A stretch of DNA of 64,000 bases from Clusia tigrina (lineage: Eukaryota; Arthropoda; Insecta; Diptera; Clusiidae), in contig CAKKTE020000070.1 of NCBI GenBank assembly GCA_920105625.2, positions 186,001 to 250,000 of the forward strand. Reading direction: 5' to 3'. Of the stretch, positions 37,810-49,100 are shown piece by piece; position 1 is the first letter of the stretch; each line of letters starts with the position of its first letter. The notes below the pieces were generated by a model that saw only the letters and a program-made list of their open reading frames with translations, was not told the DNA's origin and searched no databases. Position numbers and translations under genes: made by a program.

Positions 37810-40450
37810 TACACCTATCAAAGTTTGCAACATACAAATGCTTGTAACTTTTAACTGGAGCGTCATAAAACCTTGAAGTTTTGTAACAATAAAGTACTCG
37901 AGCCTCTTGTCAATTTAAGCTCTCGCTCAAAGCTATGCTACCCTTGAGTCCAAAATGAAACTCTGATAAAACTTCAAATGGCCCTAACTTCTATACGGTA
38001 CGTCCTACACCTATCAAAGTTTGCAACATACAAATGCTTGTAACTTTTTACTGGAGCGTCATAAAACCTTGAAATTTTGTAACAATAAAGTACTCGAGCC
38101 TCTTGTCAATTTAAGCTATCGCTCAAAGCTATGCTACCCTTGAGTCCCAAATCAAACACTGATAAAATTTCAACAGGCGATAACTTCTATACGATACGTC
38201 CTACACCTATCAAGGTTTGCAACATGCAAATGCTTGTAACTTTTTACTGGAGCGTCATAAAGCCTTGAAATTTTGTAACAATAAAGTACTCGAGCCACTG
38301 GTCAATTTAAGCTATCACTCCAAGCTATGCTACCCTTGAGTCCCAAATCAAACACTGATAAAACTTCAAATGGCCCTAACTTCTTTACGGTACGTCCTAC
38401 ACCTATCAAAGTTTGCAACATACAAATGCTTGTAACTTTTTACTGGAGCGTCATAAAACCTTGAAATTTTGTAACAATAAAGTACTCGAGCCTCTTGTAA
38501 AGTTAAATTATCGCTCTAAGCTATGCTACCCTTGAGTCCCAAATCAAACACTGATAAAACTTCAAATGGCCCTAACTTCTTTACGGTACGGCCTACACCT
38601 ATCAAAGTTTGCAACATACAAATGCTTGTAAATTTTACGGGAGCGTCATAAAACCTTGAAATTTTGTAACAATAAAGTACTCGAGCCTCTTGTCAATTAA
38701 GGCTATCGCTCAAAGCTATGCTACCCTTGAGTCCCATATCAAACACTGATAAAACTTTAAATGGCCTTAACTTTTATACGGTACGTCCTACACCTATCAA
38801 AGTTTGCAACATACCAATGCTTGTAACTTTTAACTGGAGCGTCATAAAACCTTGAAGTTTTGTAACAATAAAGTACTCGAGCCTCTTGTCAATTTAAGCT
38901 ATCGCTCAAAGCTATGCTACCCTTGAGTCCCAAATCAAACACAGATAAAACTTCAAATGGCCCTAACTTCTATACGGTACGTTCTACACCTATCAAAGTT
39001 TGCAACATACAAATGCTTGTAACTTTTTACTGGAGCGTCATAAAACCTTGAAATATTGTAACAATAAAGTACTCGAGCCTCTTATCAATTTAAGCTATCG
39101 CTCAAAGCTATACTACCCTTGAATCCCAAATCAAACACTGATAAAACTTCAAATGGCCCTAACTTCTATACGGTACGTCCTACACCTGTCAAAGTTTGCA
39201 ATATACAAATGTTTGTAAGTTTTTACTGGAGCGTCATAAACCCTTGAAATTTTGTAACAATAAAGTACTCGAGCCTCTTGTCAATTTAAGCTATCGCTCA
39301 AAGATATGCTACCCTTGAGTCCCAAATCAAACACTGATAAAACTTCAAATGGCCCTAACTTCTATACGGTACGTCCTACACCTATCAAAGTTTGCAACAT
39401 AGAAATGCTTGTAACTTTTAACTGGAGCGTCATAAAACCTTGATGTTTTGTAACAATAAAGTACTCGAGCCTCTTGTCAATTTAAGCTCTCGCTCAAAGC
39501 TATGCTACCCTTGAGTCCAAAATGAAACTCTGATAAAACTTCAAATGGCCCTAACTTCTATACGGTACGTCCTACACCTATCAAAGTTTGCAACATACAA
39601 ATGCTTGTAACTTTTTACTGGAGCATCATAAAACCTTGAAATTTTGTAACAATAAAGTACTCGAGCCTCTTGTCAATTTAAGCTATCGCTCAAAGCTATG
39701 CTACCCTCGAGTCCCAAATCAAACACTGATAAAATTTCAACAGGCCCTAACTTCTATACGATACGTCCTACACCTATCAAAGTTTGCAACATGCAAATGC
39801 TTGTAACTTTTTACTGGAGCGTCATAAAGCCTTGAAATTTTGTAACAATAAAGTACTCGAGCCACTGGTCAATTTAAGCTATCACTCCAAGCTATGCTAC
39901 CCTTGAGTCCCAAATCAAACACTGATAAAACTTCAAATGGCCCTAACTTCTTTACGGTACGTCCTACACCTATCAAAGTTTGCAACATACAAATGCTTGT
40001 AACTTTTTACTGGAGCGTCATAAAACCTTGAAATTTTGTAACAATAAAGTACTCGAGCCTCTTGTAAAGTTAAGCTATCGCTCAAAGCTATGCTACCCTT
40101 GAGTCCCAAATCAAACACTGATAAAACTTCAAATGGCCCTAACTTCTTTACGGTACGTCCTACACCTATCAAAGTTTGCAACATACAAATGCTTGTAAAT
40201 TTTACGGGAGCGTCATAAAACCTTGAAATTTAGTAACAATAAAGTACTCGAGCCTCTTGTCAATTAAGGCTATCGCTCAAAGCTATGCTACCCTTGAGTC
40301 CCATATGAAACACTCATAAAACTTTAAATGGCCTTAACTTGTATACGGTACGTCCTACACCTATCAAAGTTTGCAACATACAAATGCTTGTAACTTTTAA
40401 CTGGAGCGTCATAAAACCTTGAAGTTTTGTAACAATAAAGTACTCGAGCC
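37810..40450 (+). repeat. 1,567-bp, 8-monomer duplication
   Basis: TCTCGCTCAAAGC at 37,921 and 39,488 and TTCTTTACGG at 38,381 and 39,948 are 1,567 bp apart, and the run of shared variants (AAAATGAAACTCTG, GATAAAATTTCAACAGGC, CACTGGTCAATTT) is in the same order in both. Copy 1 is about 37,810-39,377 and copy 2 about 39,378-40,450 (incomplete). A further shift of 1,372 bp (7 monomers) links the CATAAACCCTTG variant near 39,232 and 40,604, so more than one exchange has occurred. Confidence 0.8.
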
Positions 40451-41460
40451 TCTTGTCAATTTAAGCTATCACTCAAAGCTATGCTACCCTTGAATCCCAA
40501 ATCAAACACTGATAAAACTTCAAATGGCCCTAACTTCTATACGGTACGTCCTACACCTGTCAAAGTTTGCAACATACAAATGCTTGTAAGTTTTTACTGG
40601 AGCGTCATAAACCCTTGAAATTTTGTAACAATAAAGTACTCGAGCCTCTTGTCAATTTAAGCTATCGCTCAAAGATATGCTACCCTTGAGTCCCAAATCA
40701 AACACTGATAAAACTTCAAATGGCCCTAACTTCTATACGGCACGTCCTACACCTATCAAAGTTTGCAACATACAAATGCTTGTAACTTTTTACTGCAGCG
40801 TCATAAAACCTTGAAATTTTGTAACAATAAAGTACTCGAGCCTCTTGTCAATTTAAGCTATCGCTCAAAGCTATGCTACCCTTGAGTCCCAAATCAAACA
40901 CTGATAAAACTTCAAATTGCCCTAATTTCTATACGGTACGTCCTACACCTATCAAAGTTTGCAACATACAAATGCTTGTAACTTTTCACAGGAGCGTCAT
41001 AAAACCTTGAAATTTTGTAACAATAAAGTACTCGAGCCACTTGTCAATTTAAGCTATCGCTCAAAGCTATGCTACCCTTGAGTCCCAAATCAAACACTGA
41101 TAAAGCTTCAAATGGCCCTAACTTCTATACGGTACTTCCTACACCTATCAAAGTTTGCAACATACAAATGCTTGTAACTTTTTACTGGCGCGTCATAAAA
41201 CCTTGAAATTTTGTAACAATAAAGTAATCGAGCCTCTTGTCAATTTAAGCTATCGCTCAAAGCGATGCTACCCTTGAGTCCCAAATCAAACACTGATAAA
41301 ACTTCAAATGGCCCTAACTTCTATAAAGTACGTCCTACATCTATCAAAGTTTGCAACATACAAATGCTTGTAACTTTTTACTGGAGCGTCATAAAACCTT
41401 GAACTTTTGTAACAATAAAGTACTCGAGCCTCTTGTCAATTTAAGCTATCGCTCAAAGCT

Positions 41461-42240
41461 ATGCTACCCTTGAGTCCCAAATCAAACACTGATAAAACTT
41501 CAAATGGCCCTTACTTCTATACGGTACGTCCTACACCTATCAAAGTTTGCAACATACAAATGCTTGTAACTTTTTACTGGAGCGTCAAAAACCCTTGAAA
41601 TTTTGTAACAATAAAGTACTCGAGACTCTTGTCAATTTAAGCTATCGCTCAAAGCTATGCTACCCTTGAGTCCCAAATCAAACACAAATAAAACTTCAAA
41701 TGGCCCTAACTTCTATACGGTACGTCCTACACCTATCAAAGTTTGCATCATACAAATGCTTGTAACATTTTACTGGAGCGTCATAAAATCTTGAAATTTT
41801 GTAACAATAAAGTACTCGAGCCTCTTGTCAATTTAAGCTATCGCTCAAAGCTATGATACGCTTGAGTCCCAAATCAAACACTGATAAAACTTCAAATGGC
41901 CCTTACTTCTATACGGTACGTCCTACACCTATCAAAGTTTGCAACATACAAATGCTTGTAACTTTTTACTGGAGCGTCAAAAAACCTTGAAATTTTGTAA
42001 CAATAAAGTACTCGAGACTCTTGTCAATTTAAGCTATCGCTCAAAGCTATGCTACCCTTGAGTCCCAAATCAAACACTAATAAAACTTCAAATGGCCCTA
42101 ACTTCTATACGGTACGTCCTACTACTATCAAAGTTTGCATCATACAAATGCTTGTAACATTTTACTGGAGCGTCATAAAATCTTGAAATTTTGTAACAAT
42201 AAAGTACTCGAGCCTCTTGTCAATTTAAGCTATCGCTCAA
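41461..42240 (+). repeat. Local 392-bp dimer duplication
   Basis: GTTTGCATCATAC at 41,741 and 42,133 and the shared GGCCCTTACTTC, GCGTCAAAAA, CGAGACTCTTG and GTAACATTTTAC variants repeat at 392 bp, in the same order. It is a tandem duplication of two monomers in the otherwise monomeric zone. One change after duplication is ACTACTATC for ACACCTATC near 42,121. Confidence 0.8.
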
Positions 42241-43609
42241 AGCTATGCTACCCTTGAGTCCCAAATCAAACACTGATAAAACTTCAAATGGCCCTAATTT
42301 CTATACGGTACGTCCTACACCTATTAAAGTTTGCAACAAACAAATGCTTTTAACTTTTTACTGGAGCGTCATAAAACCTTGAAATTTTGTAACAATAAAG
42401 TACTCGAGCTTCTTGTCAATTTAAGCTATCGCTCAAAGCTATGCTACCCTTGAGTCCCAAATCAAACACTGATAAAACTTCAAATGGCCCTAACTTCTAT
42501 ACGGTACGTCATACACCTATCAAAGTTTGCAACATGCAAATGCTTGTAACTTTTTACTGGAGCGTCATAAAACCTTGAAATTTTGTAACAATAAAGTACT
42601 CGAGCCTCTTGTCAATTTAGGCTATCGCTCAAAGCTATGCTACCCTTGAGTCCCAAATCAACCACTGATAAAATTTCAAATGGCCGTAACTTCTATACGG
42701 TACGTCCTACACCTATCAAAGTTTGCAACATACAAATGCTTGTAACTTTTTACTGGAGCGTCATAAAACCTTGAAATTTTGTAACAATAAAGTACTCGAG
42801 CCTCTTGTCAATTTAAGTTATCGTTCAAAACTATGCTACCCTTGAGTCCCAAATCAAACACTGATAAAACTTCAAATGGCCCTAACTTCTATACGGTACG
42901 TCCTACACCTATCAAAGTTTGCAACATACAAATGCTTGTAACTTTTTACTGGAACGTAATAAAACCTTGAAATTTTGTAACAATAAAGTACACGAGCCTC
43001 TTGTCAATTTAAGCTATCGCACAAAGCTATGCTACCCTTGAGTCCCAAATCAAACACTGATAAATATTCAAATGGCCCTAATTTCTATACGGTACGTCCT
43101 ACACCTATCAAAGTTTGCAACATACAAATGCTTGTAACTTTTTACTGGAGCGTCATAAAACCATGAAATTTTGTAACAATAAAGTACTCGAGACCCTTGT
43201 CAATTTAAGCTATCGCTCAAAGCTATGGTACCCTTGAGTCCCAAATCAAATACTGATAAAACTGCAAATGGCCCTAACTTCTATACGGTACGTCCCACAC
43301 CTATCAAAGTTTGCAAAATACAAATGCTTGTAACTTGTTACTGGAGCGTCATAAAATCTTGAAATTTTGTAACAATAAAGTACTCAAGCCTCTTGTCAAT
43401 TTAAGCTATCGCTCAAAGCTATGCTACCCTTGAGTCCCAAATCAAACACTGATAAAACTTCAAATGGCCCTAACTTCTATGCGATACGTCCTACACCTAT
43501 CAAAGTTTGCAACATACAAATGCTTGTAACTTTTTACTGGAGCGTCATAAAACCTTGAAATTTTGTAACAATAAAGTACTCGAGCCTCTTGTCAATTTAA
43601 GCTATCGCT

Positions 43610-44330
43610 CAAGCTATGCTACCCTTGAGTCCCAAATCAAACACTGATAATACTTCAAATGGCCCTAACTCCTATACGGTACGTCCTACACCTATCAAAG
43701 TTTGCAAAATACAAATGCTTGTGACTTTTTACTCGAGCGTCATAAAACCTTGAAATTTTGTAACAATAAAGTACTCGAGCCTCTTCTCAATTTAAGCTAT
43801 CGCTCAAAGCTATGCTACCCTTGAGTCCCAAATCAAACACTGATAAAACTTCAAATGGCCGTAACTTCTATACGGTACGTCCTACACCTATCAAAGTTTG
43901 CAACATACAAATGCTTGTAAGTTTTTACTGGAGCGTCATAAAACCTTGTAATTTTGTAACAATAAAGTACTCGAGCCTCTTGTCAATTTAAGCTATCGCT
44001 CAAACCTATGCTACCCTTGAGTCCCAAATCAAACATTGATAAAACTTCAAGTGGCCCTAACTTCTAGACGGTACGTCCTACACCTATCAAAGTTTGCAAC
44101 ACACAAATGCTTGTGACTTTTTACTCGAGCGTCATAAAACCTTGAAATTTTGTAACAATAAAGTACTCGAGCCTCTTCTCATTTTAAGCTATCGCTCAAA
44201 GCTATGCTACCCTTGAGTCCCAAATCAAACACTGATAAAACTTCAAATGGCCGTAACTTCTATACAGTACGTCCTACACCTACCAAAGTTTGCAACATAC
44301 AAATGATTGTAACTTTTTACTGGAGCGTCA
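43610..44330 (+). repeat. Local 392-bp dimer duplication
   Basis: GTGACTTTTTACTCGAGCG recurs at 43,721 and 44,113, together with CGAGCCTCTTCTCA and ATGGCCGTAAC. ACTCGAGCG replaces ACTGGAGCG, so these two monomers have a second XhoI site within the unit. Confidence 0.75.
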
Positions 44331-45028
44331 TAAAATCTGGAAATTTTGTAACAATAAAGTACTCGAGCCTCTTGTCAATTTAAGCTATCGCTCAAAGCTA
44401 TGGTACCCTTGAGGCCCAAATCAAACACTGATAAAACTTCAAATGGCCCTAACTTCTATACGGTACGTCCTACACCTATCAAAGTTTGCAACATACAAAT
44501 GCTTGTAACTTTTTACTGGAGCGTCATAAAACCTTGAGATTTTGTAACAATAAAGTACTCGAGCCTCTTCTCAATTTAAGCTATCGCTCAAAGCTATGCT
44601 TCCCTTGAGTCCCAAATCAAACACTGATAAAACTTCAAATGGCCCTAACTTCTATACGGTACGTCCTACACCTATCAAAGTTTGCAACATACAAATGCTT
44701 GTAACTTTTTACTGGAGCGTCATAAAACCTTGAAATTTTGTAACAATAAAATACTCGAGCCTCTTGTAAATTTAAGCTATCGCTCAAAGCTATGCTACCC
44801 TTGAGTCCCAAATCAAACACTGATAAAAGATCAAATGGTCCTAACTTCTATACGGTACGTCCTACACCTATCAAAGTTTGCAACATACAAATGCTTGTAA
44901 CTTTTTACTGGAGCGTCATAAAACCTTGAAATTTTGTAACAATAAAGTACTCGAGCCTCTTGTCAATTTAAGCTATCGCTCAAAGCTATGCTACCCTTGA
45001 GTCCCAAATCAAACACTGATAAAACTTC

Positions 45029-45032
45029 AAAT
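45029..45032. other. Strand-switch (inversion) junction of the satellite array
   Basis: A left-arm monomer starts at 44,979 and runs normally to AACTTCAAAT, where GGCCC should follow. Instead the sequence continues TTCAAGGTTTTATGACGC, the reverse complement of monomer positions of roughly 130 to 151. AAAT at 45,029-45,032 fits both sides, so the join has 4 bp of microhomology. The switch is not at a matching point in the unit: the left side breaks near monomer position 54 and the right side starts near position 152. The dyad resumes when GAAGTTTT at 45,131-45,138 pairs with AAAACTTC at 45,021-45,028, which leaves a spacer of about 102 bp. This geometry fits a break joined to an inverted copy, or fold-back replication. 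An assembly artefact is the main alternative. Confidence 0.95.
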
Positions 45033-46134
45033 TTCAAGGTTTTATGACGCTCCAGTAAAAAGTTACAAGCATTTGTATGTTGCAAACTTTGATAGGTGTA
45101 GGACGTACCGTATAGAAGTTAGGGCCTTTTGAAGTTTTATCAGTGTTTGATTTGGGACTCAAGGGTAGCATAGCTTTGAGCGATAGCGTAAATTGACAAG
45201 AGGCTCGAGTACTTTATTGTTACAAAAATTCAACGTTTTATGACGCTCCAGTAAAAAGTTACAAGCATTTGTATGTTGCAAACTTTGATAGTTGTAGGAC
45301 GTACCGTATAGAAGTTAGGGCCATTTGAAGTTTTATCAGTGTTTGATTTGGGACTCAAGGGTAGCATAGCTTTGAGCGATAGCTTAAATTGACAAGAGGC
45401 TCGAGTACTGTATTGTTACAAAATTTCAAGGTTTTATGACGCTCCAGTAAAAAGTTAAAAGCATTTGTATGTTGCAAACTTTGATAGGTGTAGGACGTAC
45501 CGTATAGAAGTTAGGGCCTTTTGAAGTTTTATCAGTGTTTGATTTGGGACTCAAGGGTAGCATAGCTTTGAGCGATAGCTTAAATTGACAAGAGGCTCGA
45601 GTACTTTATTGTTACAAAATTTCAACGTTTTATGACGCTCCAGTAAAAAGTTACAAGCATTTGTATGTTGCAAACTTTGATAGGTGTAGGACGTACCGTA
45701 TAGGAGTTAGGGCCATTTGAAGTTTTATCAGTGTTTGATTTGGGACTCAAGGGTAGCATTGCTTGAGCGATAGCTTAAATTGACAAGAGGCTCGAGTACT
45801 GTATTGTTACAAAATTTCAAGGTTTTATGACGCTTCAGTAAAAAGTTACAAGCATTTGTATGTTGCAAACTTTTATAGGTGTAGGACGTACCGTATAGAA
45901 GTTAGGGCCTTTTGAAGTTTTATCAGTGTTTGATTTGGGACTCAAGGGTAGCATAGCTTTGAGCGATAGCTTAAATTGACAAGAGGCTCGAGTACTGTAT
46001 TGTTACAAAATTTCAAGGTTTTATGACGCTCCAGTAAAAAGTTACAAGCATTTGTATGTTGCAAACTTTGATAGGTGTAGGACGTACCGTATAGAAGTTA
46101 GGGCCTTTTGAAGTTTTATCAGTGTTTGATTTGG
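45033..46134 (-). repeat. Right-arm segment next to the junction
   Basis: About 5.6 inverted monomers. From about 45,421 on they match 47,770 onward at a shift of 2,349 bp (AAAGTTAAAA at 45,451 and 47,800; GGGTAGCATTGCTT near 45,751 and 48,100). The first monomer has private changes such as GATAGCGTAAATTG near 45,182. So the homogenised right-arm HOR family reaches almost to the strand switch, unlike the diverged left side. Confidence 0.8.
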
Positions 46135-49100
46135 GACTCAAGGGTAGCATAGCTTTGAGCGATAGCTTAAATTGACAAGAGGCTCGAGTACTTTATTGTT
46201 ACAAAATTTCAACGTTTTATGAAGCTCCAGTAAAAAGTTACAAGCATTTGTATGTTGCAAACTTTGATAGGTGTAGGACGTACCGTATAGGAGTTAGGGC
46301 CAATTGAAGTTTTATCAGTGTTTGATTTGGGACTCAAGGGTAGCATTGCTTGAGCGATAGCTTAAATTGACAAGAGGCTCGAGTACTGTATTGTTACAAA
46401 ATTTCAAGGTTTTATGACGCTTCAGTAAAAAGTTACAAGCATTTGTATGTTGCAAACTTGGATAGGCGTAGGACATACCGTATAGAAGTTAGGGCCATTT
46501 GAAGTTTTATCAGTTTATGATTTGGGACTCAAGGGTAGCATAGCTTTGAGCGATAGCTTAAATTGACAAGAGGCTCGAGTACTTTATTGTTACAAAATTT
46601 CAAGGTTTTATGACGCTCCAGTAAAAAGTTACAGGCATTTGTATGTTTGAAACTTTGATAAGTGTAGGACGTACCGTATAGAAGTTAGGGCCATTAGAAG
46701 TTTTATCAGTGTTTGATTTGGGACTCAAGGGTAGCATAGCTTTGAGCGATAGCTTCAATTGACAAGAGGCTCGAGTACTTTATTGTTACAAAATTTCAAT
46801 GTTTTATGACGCTTCAGTAAAAAGTTACAAGCATTTGTATGTTGCAAACTTTGATAGGCGTAGGACGTACCGTATAGAAGTTAGGGTCATTTGAAGTTTT
46901 ATCAGTGTTTGATTTGGGACTCAAGGGTAGCATAGCTTTGAGCGATAGCTTAAATTGACAAGAGGCTCGAGTACTTTATTGTTACAAAAATTCAAGGTTT
47001 TATGACGCTCCAGTAAAAACTTACAAGCATTTGTATGTTGCAAACTTTGATATGTGTAGGACGTACCGTATAGAAGTAAGGCTCATTTGAAGTTTTATCA
47101 GTGTTTGATTTGGGACTCAAGGGTTGCATAGCTTTGAGCGATAGCTTAAATTGACAAGAGGCTCGAGTACTGTATTGTTACAAAATTTCAAGGTTTTATG
47201 ACGCTTCAGTAAAAAGTTACAAGCATTTGTATGTTGCAAACTTTGATAGGCGTAGGACGTACCGTATATAAGTTAGGGCCATTTGAAGTTTTATCAGTTT
47301 ATGATTTGGACTCAAGGGTAGCATAGCTTTGAGCGATAGCTTAAATTGACAAGAGGCTCGAGTACTTTATTGTTACAAAATTTCAAGGTTTTATGACGCT
47401 CCAGTAAAAAGTTACAAGCATTTGTATGTTAGAAACTTTGATAAGTGTAGGACGTACCGTATAGAAGTTAGGGCCATTAGAAGTTTTATCAGTGTTTGAT
47501 TTGGGACTCAAGGGTAGCATAGCTTTGAGCGATAGCTTCAATTGACAAGAGGCTCGAGTACTTTATTGTTACAAAATTTCAATGTTTTATGACGCTTCAG
47601 TAAAAAGTTACAAGCATTTGTATGTTGCAAACTTTGATAGGCGTAGGACGTACCGTATAGAAGTTAGGGCCATTTGAAGTTTTATCAGTGTTTGATTTGG
47701 GACTCAAGGGTAGCATAGCTTTGAGCGATAGCTTAAATTGACAAGAGGCTCGAGTACTGTATTGTTACAAAATTTCAAGGTTTTATGACGCTCCAGTAAA
47801 AAGTTAAAAGCATTTGTATGTTGCAAACTTTGATAGGTGTAGGACGTACCGTATAGAAGTTAGGGCCTTTTGAAGTTTTATCAGTGTTTGATTTGGGACT
47901 CAAGGGTAGCATAGCTTTGAGCGATAGCTTAAATTGACAAGAGGCTCGAGTACTTTATTGTTACAAAATTTCAACGTTTTATGACGCTCCAGTAAAAAGT
48001 TACAAGCATTTGTATGTTGCAAACTTTGATAGGTGTAGGACGTACCGTATAGGAGTTAGGGCCATTTGAAGTTTTATCAGTGTTTGATTTGGGACTCAAG
48101 GGTAGCATTGCTTTAGCGATAGCTTAAATTGACAAGAGGCTCGAGTACTGTATTGTTACAAAATTTCAAGGTTTTATGACGCTTCAGTAAAAAGTTACAA
48201 GCATTTGTATGTTGCAAACTTTGATAGGTGTAGGACGTACCGTATAGAAGTTAGGGCCTTTTGAAGTTTTATCAGTGTTTGATTTGGGACTCAAGGGTAG
48301 CATAGCTTTGAGCGATAGCTTAAATTGACAAGAGGGTCGAGTACTGTATTGTTACAAAATTTCAAGGTTTTATGACGCTCCAGTAAAAAGTTACAAGCAT
48401 TTGTATGTTGCAAACTTTGATAGGTGTAGGACGTACCGTATAGAAGTTAGGGCCTTTTGAAGTTTTATCAGTGTTTGATTTGGGACTCAAGGGTAGCATA
48501 GCTTTGAGCGATAGCTTAAATTGACAAGAGGCTCGAGTACTTTATTGTTACAAAATTTCAACGTTTTATGAAGCTCCAGTAAAAAGTTACAAGCATTTGT
48601 ATGTTGCAAACTTTGATAGGTGTAGGACGTACCGTATAGGAGTTAGGGCCAGTTGAAGTTTTATCAGTGTTTGATTTGGGACTCAAGGGTAGCATTGCTT
48701 GAGCGATAGCTTAAATTGACAAGAGGCTCGAGTACTGTATTGTTATAAAATTTCAAGGTTTTATGACGCTTCAGTAAAAAGTTACAAGCATTTGTATGTT
48801 GCAAACTTGGATGGGCGTAGGACATACCGTATAGAAGTTAAGGCCATTTGAAGTTTTATCAGTTTATGATTTGGGACTCAAGGGTAGCATAGCTTTGAGC
48901 GATAGCTTAAATTGACAAGAGGCTCGAGTACTTTATTGTTACAAAATTTCAAGGTTTTATGACGCTCCAGTAAAAAGTTACAAGCATTTGTATGTTAGAA
49001 ACTTTGATAAGTGTAGGACGTACCGTATAGAAGTTAGGGCCATTAGAAGTTTTATCAGTGTTTGATTTGGGACTCAAGGGTAGCATAGCTTTGAGCGATA

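Larger units (their letters stand above)
1..45032 (+). repeat. Left arm of a 196-bp tandem satellite array
   Basis: About 230 head-to-tail copies of one 196-bp monomer, all in the same orientation, with no interrupting unique sequence. In the phase used here each monomer begins CTCAAAGCTATGCTACCC and ends TCAATTTAAGCTATCG. Spacing was checked directly: monomer starts at 1, 197, 392 and 588 give units of 196, 195 and 196 bp; the 195 comes from a one-base loss in CATAAAGCTTG. The best conserved part is the middle (GCAACATACAAATGCTTG followed by TAACTTTTTACTGGAGCGTC). The main variable spots are CGAGCCTC versus CGAGCCAC, CAAAGCT versus CAAATCT, and ATGGCCC versus ATAGCCC. Satellites of this kind usually lie in constitutive heterochromatin; whether this one is centromeric cannot be told from sequence alone. 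Confidence 0.98.
40451..45032 (+). repeat. Diverged, mostly monomeric zone beside the inversion
   Basis: About 23 monomers in which most changes are private to single copies and long periods are absent. Examples are TTTAACTTTTTAC near 42,350, CTGGAACGTAATAAAAC near 42,951, CTATGGTACCC near 43,223 and TATGCTTCCC near 44,596. Higher private divergence and no HOR is what an older or less homogenised part of a satellite array looks like. It abuts the strand switch directly. Confidence 0.8.
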
